Positions 1 through 8,365 are shown, counted from the stretch's first letter. The stretch is DNA of 64,000 nucleotides from Bergeyella zoohelcum ATCC 43767 (GCF_000301075.1 NZ_JH932293.1:1039755-1103754), one strand, 5' to 3'. Notes: a model not told the origin generated them from the sequence alone. Numbers and translations: made by a program.

Positions 1-323
1 TAGAATTTATAGTCGCCTTGCAAGGCAGGATATTCCATTCTTTTGGGCTTTGCTTGGAGTTCCTCCTTAGACTGGAGTGGGAAAGGAGCATCTACATCCA
101 GTTGGAAATTAGATAGAATATTAAGGTGTTCCCAAAGTTTATGTTTATAGTTTTCTTCGTCTCTGAGCTGTGGATTCCTTTGTCCCATAAAATCCACGAT
201 AGCTGTGGCCATTTCGTTTCTTTCTTCTTTGGAAGGGAGGGATTTACAGTGTTCTACGAGTTGCTGAATGATGCGTCCATACTCAGGCATATAAAGCGGT
301 GTTCTATCTGTGTTGTATTCCAT
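1..323 (-). CDS. DUF4290 family protein (3' end outside window)
   Basis: The minus strand reads open from an ATG at 323 to the window edge, about 107 residues. It begins MEYNTDRTPLYMPEYGRIIQ and continues through a QRNPQLRDEENYKHKLW stretch and an LNILSNFQLDVDAPFP stretch. I recognise this as the DUF4290 family, a conserved Bacteroidota protein of unknown function. No signal peptide or membrane segment is visible, so it is probably cytoplasmic. The start is supported by a -7 promoter box five bases upstream, which suggests a leaderless mRNA. The C-terminal part lies outside the window. The gene is divergent from nuoA. Family assignment is from memory. Confidence 0.8.
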   Translation of the reverse strand, partial: MEYNTDRTPLYMPEYGRIIQQLVEHCKSLPSKEERNEMATAIVDFMGQRNPQLRDEENYKHKLWEHLNILSNFQLDVDAPFPLQSKEELQAKPKRMEYPALQGDYKF

Positions 324-328
324 ATATG

Positions 329-336
329 CAAATATA
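329..336 (-). promoter_or_regulatory. -7 promoter box of the DUF4290 gene
   Basis: Read on the minus strand this is TATATTTG, matching the Bacteroidota -7 consensus TAnnTTTG. Only five bases separate it from the ATG at 323, so transcription should begin at or next to the start codon. No clear -33 TTTG lies at the usual spacing. Confidence 0.5.
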
Positions 337-465
337 GGAAAAGAATTTATGCGGGGATACATCTTAAAGAATAGGATGAGTTTAAAATGTCAAAAAACAC
401 ATTGTTTAGAATGAGTATAAATTAACAAAAACACTATAACATAGTTGCTATAATGGGGGAATCAT

Positions 466-497
466 TCTGTTAGTTTGTTTTTAATTTTTTAAATTTG
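466..497 (+). promoter_or_regulatory. Probable promoter of the nuo operon
   Basis: TAAATTTG at 490-497 matches the Bacteroidota -7 box. TCTG at 466-469 sits 20 bases upstream, one mismatch from the -33 TTTG. It leaves a leader of about 17-20 bases before nuoA, and no better promoter candidate occurs in the 196-base gap. Confidence 0.45.
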
Positions 498-519
498 CAG
501 ATTGAGTAAATAAATACAT

Positions 520-891
520 ATGAATATCCCGAACGATTATCTACCGATACTTATCCAATCTGCTGTAGCTATTGGATTTGTGGCGGTTTCTTTAGCGGGG
601 ACGCATTTTTTGGGTCCGAAACAAAAGAAGGAAGCAGAGCTGAAAAATGAAAGTTTTGAATGTGGTGTTCCAGTAGAGGGGAATGCAAGAACCCCTTTTT
701 CGGTGAAATATTTTCTCACTGCAATTCTTTTTGTTTTGTTTGATATAGAAATCGTTTTTTTCTATCCTTATGCTGTGAACATTCGTGAATTTGGTGTTCA
801 AGGATTCATTGCAGTAAGTGTATTTGTAGCCATCTTTGCACTGGCATTCATCTATGTGTGGAAAAGAGGAGCATTAGATTGGGATAAATAA
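520..891 (+). CDS. nuoA: NADH-quinone oxidoreductase subunit A
   Basis: NuoA is a small membrane subunit of respiratory complex I, at the hinge between the peripheral and membrane arms. The 123-residue product has the usual length and three hydrophobic segments (about 8-30, 64-84 and 95-114). The family-typical ESFECGVP loop is at 44-51 and FDIE at 74-77, and the tail ends GALDWD. It is the first gene of a co-directional operon, with nuoB starting 17 bases after its stop. A promoter-like -7 box lies just upstream. Identification is secure. Confidence 0.96.
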   Translation: MNIPNDYLPILIQSAVAIGFVAVSLAGTHFLGPKQKKEAELKNESFECGVPVEGNARTPFSVKYFLTAILFVLFDIEIVFFYPYAVNIREFGVQGFIAVSVFVAIFALAFIYVWKRGALDWDK

Positions 892-908
892 TAATAAAGA
901 CAACAGAA

Positions 909-1469
909 ATGAGTTTAGAAAAAGAATCTACGATAGTAAGAATGGATGGTCCTGCTCCCGAAGGAATGGAAGGCGAGGGGTTTTTCGTAACCAAACTCAG
1001 TAGTGTAATAGGTTTGGCTAGAAAGCACTCGTTATGGCCATTGCCTTTTGCTACTTCATGCTGTGGAATTGAGTTTATGGCGACACTCAACCCTACTTAT
1101 GATGCTTCTCGTTTTGGTATGGAAAGAAACTCTTTCTCTCCAAGACATGCGGATATGATGATGGTCTGTGGAACGATTTCTAAAAAATTAGCCCCCGTGC
1201 TTAAGCAGGTTTATCTCCAAATGGCAGAGCCAAGATGGGTGATTTCAGTAGGAGCGTGTGCATGTAGCGGAGGGATTTTTGATACCTACTCTGTACTTCA
1301 AGGGATAGACAAGATTATTCCAGTAGATGTATATGTTCCTGGATGCCCACCTAGACCTGAGCAGATTATAGAGGGTGTAATGCAGCTTCAGACTTTAGTA
1401 GAAAGTGAAAGCATCCGCAGAAGAGATTTGCCAGAATATAAAGCATTATTGGAATCTTACGGAATTTAA
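909..1469 (+). CDS. nuoB: NADH-quinone oxidoreductase subunit B
   Basis: NuoB carries the terminal 4Fe-4S cluster N2, which hands electrons to quinone at the junction with NuoD. The 186-residue protein keeps the cluster ligands: the Cys-Cys pair at 51-52, a cysteine in GACACSGG (117/119) and Cys146 in VPGCPPRPE. There is a short N-terminal extension rich in Gly/Pro/Glu before the conserved core begins near residue 28. It lies in the nuo operon. A 168-base AT-rich spacer follows before nuoC and contains repeat-like words (TTAAATCTTAAATC, ATTATCCGATTATC) but no gene. Confidence 0.97.
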   Translation: MSLEKESTIVRMDGPAPEGMEGEGFFVTKLSSVIGLARKHSLWPLPFATSCCGIEFMATLNPTYDASRFGMERNSFSPRHADMMMVCGTISKKLAPVLKQVYLQMAEPRWVISVGACACSGGIFDTYSVLQGIDKIIPVDVYVPGCPPRPEQIIEGVMQLQTLVESESIRRRDLPEYKALLESYGI

Positions 1470-1637
1470 TGAATTTGATAATGAGGTAATTTGAAAAATA
1501 AATTTTAGAATAATATTATTATTAATTAAAAAGATTGAAAGATAAAAAAACTATTAAGTAGTAGATTTTAGGTAGGAAGCAATTTTAAATCTTAAATCAA
1601 CAAATTATCCGATTATCTAATTACTCTGATTAACATT

Positions 1638-2132
1638 ATGACAAACGAATTTGTACTTACTGCTTTACAAAGAGAATTTCCAGATGAAATTCTCAGCTAT
1701 ACTGAGCCTTATGGTATGCTCACGGTGGAAGTGAAAAAAGATGCAGTAAAAAAAGTGATTCATTACCTTAAAGATTCCAGTTTAAACTTTATGTTCTTAA
1801 CGGATCTTTGTGGTATTCATTATCCTGAAAATAAAGAAAAAGAAATTGGTGTAGTATATCATTTACATAATCTAATAGAGAATTTTAGATTGAGAATAAA
1901 GGCATTTACTACCAGAGAAAATGTGGAGTTCGAAACACTGACTGACCTTTTTTCAGGAGCCAATTGGATGGAAAGAGAAACTTTTGATTTCTACGGTATC
2001 AAATTTAAAGGTCATCCAGACCTCAGAAGAATACTCAATGTAGAGGATATGGATTACCACCCACTATTAAAAGAATATAGACTGGAGGATGGTACCAGAC
2101 AAGATAAAGACGATAAAATGTTCGGAAGATAA
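1638..2132 (+). CDS. nuoC: NADH-quinone oxidoreductase subunit C (30 kDa)
   Basis: NuoC is a cofactor-free peripheral-arm subunit that packs against NuoD. The 164-residue product has the 30-kDa subunit signature in its second half: an ERETFDFYGIKFKGHPDLRR-type stretch near 113-133, where the family pattern is E-R-E-x(2)-D-x(2)-G. It is a stand-alone protein, not a NuoCD fusion. The C-terminus is charged (RQDKDDKMFGR). The start follows the AT-rich spacer after nuoB and no competing start is visible. Confidence 0.95.
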   Translation: MTNEFVLTALQREFPDEILSYTEPYGMLTVEVKKDAVKKVIHYLKDSSLNFMFLTDLCGIHYPENKEKEIGVVYHLHNLIENFRLRIKAFTTRENVEFETLTDLFSGANWMERETFDFYGIKFKGHPDLRRILNVEDMDYHPLLKEYRLEDGTRQDKDDKMFGR

Positions 2133-2188
2133 TTATTATCCTACCTGGTATTTTGCCAATGGTTAATAGCTAAAAGCTAAAAGCAATT

Positions 2189-3412
2189 ATGAAAGACAAC
2201 GCATTATCTAATATACTTCAAGGGTACGATGCTAAAGAGCAAATAGATGGGCAGCTCTATACGCTTAATCTTGGTCCTACTCACCCTGCTACACACGGGA
2301 TTTTTGAAAATGTCCTCACCATGGATGGTGAGAGAATTCTTCATTCTGAACAAACGGTAGGGTACATTCATCGTGCTTTTGAGAAAATAGCGGAACGAAG
2401 AAACTTTGCCCAAATTACTACGCTTACAGACCGGCTCAACTATTGTTCGGCACCGATTAATAATATGGGTTGGCACATGACGGTGGAAAAACTCATCGGT
2501 TGTCAGGTGCCTAAGCGTGTGGACTATATGCGCGTGATTATGATGGAGCTCGCTCGTATTGCAGACCACTTGATTTGCAATGGCGTTACTTGTATGGATG
2601 CTGGAGCCATCACGGGACTCACTTGGCTTTTCCGCGAGAGAGAGGCCATCTACGAGATGTATGAGCAAATATGCGGAGCGAGAATGACTACCAATATGGG
2701 AAGAATTGGTGGTTTTGAAAGAGATTTTACCCCAAAATTTCATGAGTTATTGCAGAATTTCCTTAAAAAATTCCCGAAAGTATGGGGGGAGTTCTGTACG
2801 CTGAATGAGAGAAATAGAATCTTCATGGACAGATGTATTGATGCGGGAACCATCTCTGCAGAGAGAGCGTTAAGTTATTCTTTTACTGGGCCAAATCTCC
2901 GTGCATCAGGAGTAGATTATGATGTGCGTGTGGCACAGCCATACTCGTCTTATGAGGATTTTGATTTTATTATCCCAGTAGGAACTTCTGGAGATACTTA
3001 TGATAGATTTATGGTAAGACAGCAGGAAGTTTGGGAGAGTTTGAAAATCATTGAACAAGCCTATAAAAACTTACCAGAAGGTGATTTCCATGCCGATGTT
3101 CCAGAGTTTTATCTTCCAGAAAAAGCCGATGTTTATACGAAAATGGAAGCCCTTATTTACCACTTTAAAATCGTGATGGGAGAAACAGAAGTTCCAGTAG
3201 GAGAGGTCTATCATTCGGTAGAAGGAGGAAACGGAGAAGTAGGTTTTTATTTGGTAAGCGATGGCGGTAGAAGTCCATATAGATTGCATTTCAGAAGACC
3301 AAGTTTTATTTATTATCAGGCTTATCCTGAAATGATTAAAGGAGCGATGATTTCCGATGCCATTGTTACCATGTGTAGTATGAATATCATTGCTGGGGAA
3401 CTGGATGCGTAA
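2189..3412 (+). CDS. nuoD: NADH-quinone oxidoreductase subunit D (49 kDa)
   Basis: NuoD forms most of the quinone-binding cavity with NuoB and is descended from the large subunit of NiFe hydrogenase. The 407-residue protein is full length. It has the N-terminal LNLGPTHPATHG motif, the SEQTVGYIHRAFEK stretch, and the C-terminal RSPYRLHFRRPSF region ending in IAGELDA. It follows nuoC after 56 bases that contain the repeat-like words GCTAAAAGCTAAAAGC. Confidence 0.97.
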   Translation: MKDNALSNILQGYDAKEQIDGQLYTLNLGPTHPATHGIFENVLTMDGERILHSEQTVGYIHRAFEKIAERRNFAQITTLTDRLNYCSAPINNMGWHMTVEKLIGCQVPKRVDYMRVIMMELARIADHLICNGVTCMDAGAITGLTWLFREREAIYEMYEQICGARMTTNMGRIGGFERDFTPKFHELLQNFLKKFPKVWGEFCTLNERNRIFMDRCIDAGTISAERALSYSFTGPNLRASGVDYDVRVAQPYSSYEDFDFIIPVGTSGDTYDRFMVRQQEVWESLKIIEQAYKNLPEGDFHADVPEFYLPEKADVYTKMEALIYHFKIVMGETEVPVGEVYHSVEGGNGEVGFYLVSDGGRSPYRLHFRRPSFIYYQAYPEMIKGAMISDAIVTMCSMNIIAGELDA

Positions 3413-3421
3413 GTTTTTTGA

Positions 3422-3453
3422 TTGAAAGATTAAAAAATTGAAAGATTAAAAAA
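3422..3453 (+). repeat. 16-bp tandem repeat, two perfect units, between nuoD and nuoE
   Basis: TTGAAAGATTAAAAAA occurs twice in direct succession (3422-3437 and 3438-3453). The rest of the 129-base nuoD-nuoE spacer holds reversed words such as AATCATTTGATATTTTCG and GAATCATTTAGATTT, so the spacer could partly fold back on itself. It resembles other word-repeat spacers in this window. Confidence 0.7.
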
Positions 3454-3541
3454 GAAAAAATTTAAAGATTATAATTAAAAAAATCAATCATTTGATATTT
3501 TCGATTATTTAAATTTTTGAATCATTTAGATTTATATTAAA

Positions 3542-4051
3542 ATGAGCGAAACAATAGCTTTTAAACCTGAAGTTTTAGAGCAGGTACATAAAATTATCGC
3601 GAGATATCCTGAGGGGCGACAAAAGTCGGCACTTATTCCTGTGTTGCATTTGGCTCAAAAGGAATTCGGAGGTTGGCTGGATGTTCCAGTGATGGATTAT
3701 GTGGCACAGCTTCTAAGCATTAAACCTATTGAGGTGTATGAAGTGGCAACTTTCTACACGATGTTCAATATGAAACCTGTAGGTAAATATGTTTTAGAAG
3801 TTTGTAGAACAGGGCCTTGTATGCTGAGAGGAAGTGAAAAAATCTTGGATCATATCCGTACTACGCTCAATATTAAGGATGGTGAAACCACCGCCGATGG
3901 CTTATTTACATTGAAACCTGCCGAATGTCTCGGAGCGTGTGGCTACGCCCCTATGTTGCAATTGGGCAAGTTTTATCATGAAAATCTAACCATAGAAAAA
4001 GTAGATGAAATCCTTGAGCTTTGTCGTCAGGGCTCCATTGCTTTAGATTAA
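3542..4051 (+). CDS. nuoE: NADH-quinone oxidoreductase subunit E (24 kDa)
   Basis: NuoE is part of the NADH-dehydrogenase module and carries the off-pathway 2Fe-2S cluster N1a in a thioredoxin-like fold. The 169-residue protein has the four ligands Cys88 and Cys93 (CRTGPC) and Cys129 and Cys133 (ECLGAC), and the EVATFYTMFN motif near 67-76. It normally pairs directly with nuoF. Here a two-gene toxin-antitoxin cassette lies between them, beginning 33 bases after the nuoE stop. Confidence 0.97.
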   Translation: MSETIAFKPEVLEQVHKIIARYPEGRQKSALIPVLHLAQKEFGGWLDVPVMDYVAQLLSIKPIEVYEVATFYTMFNMKPVGKYVLEVCRTGPCMLRGSEKILDHIRTTLNIKDGETTADGLFTLKPAECLGACGYAPMLQLGKFYHENLTIEKVDEILELCRQGSIALD

Positions 4052-4084
4052 TAATAAGTGATTAAACCATAAGCATAATTAACA

Positions 4085-4378
4085 ATGAAATTGACACCGA
4101 TAGAAATAGAAAAAATTCAAAATTTCTTTAAGGATAAACCTGTAAAGAAAGTCTATCTCTTCGGTTCGTTCGCTAGGGGAGATGCTGATATAAATAGCGA
4201 TGTAGACTTGTTAATAGATTGGGATTATTCACACCATATCGGATTAGAATATATACAATGGTGGATGGATATGAAGGAACTTCTACACAGAGAGGTGGAT
4301 TTTGTTTCTTTAAAATATTTATCACCATTGATTCAAGATTATGTTCATAAAGATAAAACACTGATTTATGAGGCATAA
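4085..4378 (+). CDS. mntA: MntA-like nucleotidyltransferase antitoxin
   Basis: A 97-residue minimal nucleotidyltransferase. The signature GSFARGDADINSDVD has Gly27-Ser28 and, ten residues later, Asp39 and Asp41; Asp73 in EVDFVS is the likely third metal-binding carboxylate. In characterised MntA/HepT pairs the nucleotidyltransferase adds AMP to a tyrosine of the HEPN toxin and silences it. The next gene encodes such a toxin and overlaps by 11 bases, which supports the assignment. It lies between nuoE and nuoF with only 33 bases upstream and no terminator or promoter seen, so it is probably co-transcribed with complex I. Activity is inferred. Confidence 0.88.
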   Translation: MKLTPIEIEKIQNFFKDKPVKKVYLFGSFARGDADINSDVDLLIDWDYSHHIGLEYIQWWMDMKELLHREVDFVSLKYLSPLIQDYVHKDKTLIYEA

Positions 4379-4727
4379 AGTTGGAAATTTAGCTAGAGTT
4401 CAGCATATTGTAGATGCAATAGATAAAATAGAAATCATAATGGAAGATGTTAGTTTTGAATCTTTCATTAATGATTTTGAGAAGAGATTAGCGATAGAAC
4501 GCTTGTTGAGCATCATAGGTGAAGCGAGTAACCATATAGATGAAGAAGTATTATTTGATGAGGAAAATGCAACGCCTTGGAGGAGTATTATTGGTTTAAG
4601 AAATTTTCTATCTCATGAATATTTTAGGGTAGATTATGATGTGATTTATAATATAGCAGTTCATCAAATGATACCCTTGAGAAGGGAAATGATAAGAATT
4701 AAAAATAAATTGGAAACAAAAGGCTAA
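4368..4727 (+). CDS. hepT: HepT-like HEPN-domain ribonuclease toxin (DUF86)
   Basis: A 119-residue helical HEPN protein. The active-site motif R-x4-H-x-Y is intact: Arg78, His83 and Tyr85 in RNFLSHEYF. Upstream is the conserved helix IERLLSIIGEASNHI (44-58). In known systems the Arg/His pair cleaves RNA and the tyrosine is the site AMPylated by MntA. The start overlaps the antitoxin gene by 11 bases. nuoF begins 33 bases after its stop. Both partners look intact, so the module is probably functional rather than a relic. Confidence 0.88.
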   Translation: MRHKVGNLARVQHIVDAIDKIEIIMEDVSFESFINDFEKRLAIERLLSIIGEASNHIDEEVLFDEENATPWRSIIGLRNFLSHEYFRVDYDVIYNIAVHQMIPLRREMIRIKNKLETKG

Positions 4728-4760
4728 TGGCTCACTGCTAACGGCCAAAAGTATAAAAAT

Positions 4761-6122
4761 ATGAGTAAAAAACTTTTACTTAAAGACGCACATATAGAGG
4801 GAATTCGTTACTTTGATGTTTACCGCAAGCAAGGCGGATACGAAGCAGCGGAAAAAGCCCTAAAAATGACTCCCGAACAAATTCTTGAAGAAGTAAAAAC
4901 TTCAGGACTTAGAGGGCGTGGAGGAGCAGGGTTCCCTACTGGAATGAAGTGGAGCTTCTTGGCAAAACCAGAAGGTGTGCCGAGACACTTGGTGGTCAAT
5001 GCCGATGAATCTGAACCTGGTACTTTCAAAGACCGATACCTCATGGAGTATATTCCTCATCTTTTGATTGAAGGGATGATTATCGCTTCGTATTGTTTGG
5101 GTTCTAATGCTTCGTATATCTATATCCGTGGGGAATATTCTTGGATTCCTGATATACTAGAGGAAGCTATAGAGGAAGCAAAGAAAAATGGATTTTTGGG
5201 TAAAAATATATTAGGGACAGGTTTCGATTTGGAAATTTATGTTCAGAGAGGAGCAGGAGCTTATATTTGTGGTGAGGAAACCGCATTGTTGGAGTCCTTA
5301 GAAGGAAGAAGAGGAAACCCAAGATTAAAACCACCTTTCCCAGCAGTAAAAGGACTTTGGGAAAGACCAACGGTAGTGAACAATGTAGAATCTATCGCAG
5401 CGGTGGTTCCGATTATCAATATTACAGGAGCAGAGTACGCCAAAATAGGAGTAGGGCGTTCTACTGGAACTAAACTGATTTCTGCTTGTGGAAATATCAA
5501 TAAGCCAGGGGTGTATGAAATCGATATGACCATTACGGTGGAGGAGTTTATTTATTCTGATGAATATTGTGGTGGTATTCCCAATGGAAAAAGATTAAAG
5601 GCTTGTATTCCAGGGGGAAGCTCCGTACCCATTGTTCCAGCCAATCTTCTGCTGAGAACCATTAATGGGGAACCTCGTTATATGAACTATGAATCTCTAT
5701 CGGAAGGTGGCTTTGCTACGGGAACCATGATGGGTTCAGGTGGCTTTATCGTTCTTGATGAAGACCAGTCTATCGTAGAACATACCATGACTTTGGCAAG
5801 ATTTTATGCCCATGAAAGTTGCGGTCAATGCACGCCGTGCCGTGAGGGAACACCTTGGATGTACAAGATTTTGAAGAAAATTCATAGTGGACAAGGAACC
5901 ATGGAAGATATTGATTTGCTATGGGATATTCAGAGAAAAATAGAAGGTAATACCATTTGTCCGCTGGGAGATGCCGCGGCGTGGCCAGTAGCGGCAGCCA
6001 TTCGCCATTTCCGTGATGAATTTGAGTGGTATGTGAAAAACCCAGAACTATCCCAGAAACAAAATTATGGACTAGCAAATTACGCAGACCCGATTCCCGT
6101 AGTGGAGAAAATTGAAAGTTAG
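4761..6122 (+). CDS. nuoF: NADH-quinone oxidoreductase subunit F (51 kDa)
   Basis: NuoF binds NADH and FMN and carries 4Fe-4S cluster N3, making it the electron entry point of complex I. The 453-residue product has the glycine-rich GRGGAGFPTG near 52-61, the GAGAYICGEETALLES stretch, the cluster motif ESCGQCTPCREG near 352-363, and a fourth cysteine in TICPLGD near 400. Length is normal. A mntA/hepT-type pair separates it from its usual partner nuoE. Confidence 0.97.
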   Translation: MSKKLLLKDAHIEGIRYFDVYRKQGGYEAAEKALKMTPEQILEEVKTSGLRGRGGAGFPTGMKWSFLAKPEGVPRHLVVNADESEPGTFKDRYLMEYIPHLLIEGMIIASYCLGSNASYIYIRGEYSWIPDILEEAIEEAKKNGFLGKNILGTGFDLEIYVQRGAGAYICGEETALLESLEGRRGNPRLKPPFPAVKGLWERPTVVNNVESIAAVVPIINITGAEYAKIGVGRSTGTKLISACGNINKPGVYEIDMTITVEEFIYSDEYCGGIPNGKRLKACIPGGSSVPIVPANLLLRTINGEPRYMNYESLSEGGFATGTMMGSGGFIVLDEDQSIVEHTMTLARFYAHESCGQCTPCREGTPWMYKILKKIHSGQGTMEDIDLLWDIQRKIEGNTICPLGDAAAWPVAAAIRHFRDEFEWYVKNPELSQKQNYGLANYADPIPVVEKIES

Positions 6123-6136
6123 AAATTCACAATATT

Positions 6137-6256
6137 ATGTAGGGTTGAGATACATCTTAACCGTTTAATGATAGGATGGAGGTATATTTCAGCCGCATGA
6201 ATAGATGAAATAGGATTGGAGATTCAAAATGATGTAGGGTTGAAATATATTTCAAC
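6137..6256 (+). repeat. Repeat pair with an 18-bp palindrome in the nuoF-nuoG spacer
   Basis: ATGTAGGGTTGA followed by related bases occurs at 6137-6161 and again at 6232-6256. A third, weaker relative (GGTATATTTCAGCC) lies near 6181. The second copy contains GTTGAAATATATTTCAAC (6239-6256), a perfect 18-bp palindrome. The 155-base spacer has no ORF. The palindrome lies 22 bases before nuoG and could form an RNA hairpin within the operon. No T-run follows, so it is not a standard terminator. Confidence 0.65.
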
Positions 6257-6277
6257 TATCTAAAAGCGAATATAAAA

Positions 6278-7282
6278 ATGAGCGAAGAAGTTAAAAAATT
6301 TAAAGTAACCGTTGATGGGCAGACCGTAGAAGTAGCTCCTGGAACCACAATTTTGGAGGCTGCAAGACAAATCGGAGGAAAATCTGTACCACCAGCAATG
6401 TGTTATTATAAACCTTTGGAAACCAGTGGTGGGCGTTGTAGAACCTGCTTGGTAGAAGTCTCTAAAGGTTCGGATGCCGATCCTAGACCGATGCCAAAAT
6501 TGGTAGCGAGTTGCCGAACTACGGTGATGGATGGTATGGAAATTAAAAACCTGACTTCAGAGAGAACTCAGGAAGCAAGAAAGGCCGTAACCGAGTTTTT
6601 ATTGGTAAATCACCCTTTAGATTGCCCAGTTTGTGACCAAGCGGGAGAATGTCACCTTCAAGATTTGGGCTATGAGCATGGCGTTTCCAGTACCAGAACG
6701 GAATTCGAGAGAAGAACCTATGAGCCGGAAGACATCGGGCCATATATTAAGTTGCACATGAACCGCTGTATCCTTTGTGCCAGATGTGTTTTGGCAGCCA
6801 ATCAACTTACGGGGAACAGAGAGCATGGTATTTTATTCCGTGGGGATCATGCCGAAATTTCTACTTATCTGAATAAAGCACTGACCAGTGAGTTTTATGG
6901 CAATGTCATCGATGTATGTCCTGTAGGTGCTTTGACCGATAGAACCTCCCGTTTTGCAAGTAGAGTATGGTTTACTAAGCCTGTGAATGCCACTTGTAAA
7001 TGCGACAAATGTTCTGGTAAGGCGGTGCTTTGGATGAAAGGGGAAGAGGTTATTCGTGTAACCACGAGACAGGATGAATATGGAGAAGCCGAAGAATGGA
7101 TTTGTAATGAATGTAGATTTGAGAAGAAAGACCTCAAATATTGGAATGTGGAAGGCCCAAGACATATTGATAGGCATTCGGTGATTTCCTTGAACCACTA
7201 TGAGAATGAAAAAGTTGAACAAAATTTGGTAAATACTACTCAAGTTTTGGAACAAAAACAAATAGAAGATAATGGGCGATAA
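6278..7282 (+). CDS. nuoG: NADH-quinone oxidoreductase subunit G, short form
   Basis: NuoG relays electrons through several Fe-S clusters in the peripheral arm. This 334-residue version has the 2Fe-2S ferredoxin domain (Cys42, 54, 57, 79), the His-Cys3 4Fe-4S motif (His112, Cys116, 119, 125), CILCARC plus VCPVG (Cys164, 167, 170, 214), and further cysteines at 240, 242, 245, 276 and 279. It stops where the large molybdopterin-oxidoreductase-like domain would continue in about 900-residue homologues. A short NuoG is, to my knowledge, normal in flavobacteria, and the reading frame ends cleanly. The C-terminal tail is Asn/Glu/Gln-rich. Confidence 0.92.
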   Translation: MSEEVKKFKVTVDGQTVEVAPGTTILEAARQIGGKSVPPAMCYYKPLETSGGRCRTCLVEVSKGSDADPRPMPKLVASCRTTVMDGMEIKNLTSERTQEARKAVTEFLLVNHPLDCPVCDQAGECHLQDLGYEHGVSSTRTEFERRTYEPEDIGPYIKLHMNRCILCARCVLAANQLTGNREHGILFRGDHAEISTYLNKALTSEFYGNVIDVCPVGALTDRTSRFASRVWFTKPVNATCKCDKCSGKAVLWMKGEEVIRVTTRQDEYGEAEEWICNECRFEKKDLKYWNVEGPRHIDRHSVISLNHYENEKVEQNLVNTTQVLEQKQIEDNGR

Positions 7283-7306
7283 GCCAGTAACGAACAAGAG
7301 AATATT

Positions 7307-8365
7307 ATGGATGCATTAGTGTTTGATATTATATTGGTTATCAGCTTATTTGCTATATCATTAGGGGTGGCTGCTTATTCCACTTGGGGAGAAAGAAAAG
7401 TGGCTGCTGCATTACAAGATAGGGTAGGACCGAATAGGGCAGGACCTTTCGGTTTATTACAACCTTTGGCAGATGGAGGTAAATTATTCTTCAAGGAAGG
7501 TTTTATCCCTTCTAATGCGGAGAAATTCTTATTTATCCTTGGCCCTGCAATAACCATGGGGATTTCATTAGTTACAGGTGCGGTGATTCCTTGGGGGAAA
7601 TCTTTACAGATAGATGGAACTTCTTATGATTTACAAATTGCTAATATTGATGTAGGGGTGCTTTTCCTCATCGCTATGGTATCTGTGGGTGTTTATGGAA
7701 TGATGATTGGAGGCTGGGCTTCTAATAATAAGTATTCCCTCATTGGTGCGATTAGGGCTTCTTCTCAAATGATTTCTTATGAATTGGCAATGGGACTTTC
7801 TTTGCTCTCTATCATTATGATGAGCGGAAGTTTAGATCTCAATACCATTGTAGCAGAGCAAGGTGGAGGTAAACTTTGGGGACTTTTTGAAGTAGATGGC
7901 TGGAACTGGAATATTCTTTATCAGCCCTTGGCGTTTATAATTTTTGTGGTTGCTGCTTTGGCAGAAACTAATAGACACCCTTTTGATTTACCTGAATGTG
8001 AATCGGAGTTGGTCAATGGATATATGACGGAGTATTCTTCCATGAGTTTCGGGATGTATATGTTTGGGGAATATGTGAATATGTTCATCTCTAATGCACT
8101 CATTGCTACCCTGTTCTTTGGAGGGTTTAATTACCCAGGGATAGAATGGGTAACCCAAAATTGGGGAGAAAATGTAGCAGGAATTCTGAGTATTCTCTCT
8201 ATTTTAGGGAAAGCTGTTTTTGGAATCATCGTATTTATGTGGATTCGTTGGACGATTCCGAGATTCCGTTATGACCAGCTGATGCATCTGGGATGGAAGA
8301 GCTTAATTCCTTTGGCATTGATTAATTTATTAATTACAGGTGCATTTATTATTTTTGTAGCATAA
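7307..8365 (+). CDS. nuoH: NADH-quinone oxidoreductase subunit H
   Basis: NuoH is the membrane subunit that links the quinone site to the proton-pumping arm. The 352-residue protein has about eight hydrophobic segments. It carries the family signatures GERKVAAALQDRVGPNRAGP (28-47) and AETNRHPFDLPECESELVNG, with conserved acidic residues in the cytoplasmic loop. It begins 24 bases after nuoG. A 108-base spacer before nuoI contains words resembling the dispersed repeats (CTGCCTATCCTTACGGC). Confidence 0.97.
   Translation: MDALVFDIILVISLFAISLGVAAYSTWGERKVAAALQDRVGPNRAGPFGLLQPLADGGKLFFKEGFIPSNAEKFLFILGPAITMGISLVTGAVIPWGKSLQIDGTSYDLQIANIDVGVLFLIAMVSVGVYGMMIGGWASNNKYSLIGAIRASSQMISYELAMGLSLLSIIMMSGSLDLNTIVAEQGGGKLWGLFEVDGWNWNILYQPLAFIIFVVAALAETNRHPFDLPECESELVNGYMTEYSSMSFGMYMFGEYVNMFISNALIATLFFGGFNYPGIEWVTQNWGENVAGILSILSILGKAVFGIIVFMWIRWTIPRFRYDQLMHLGWKSLIPLALINLLITGAFIIFVA

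Noticed and set aside
126-374. An 82-codon plus-strand ORF at the left edge
   Set aside because: It is the antisense shadow of the DUF4290 gene, whose minus-strand protein is recognisable and has a promoter box at its start.
2204-2743. A 179-codon minus-strand ORF within nuoD
   Set aside because: nuoD on the plus strand is complete and conserved; the antisense frame has no recognisable family or promoter.
6278-7282. nuoG as a truncated pseudogene
   Set aside because: All Fe-S ligands are present and a short NuoG without the molybdopterin-like domain is, to my knowledge, usual in flavobacteria.
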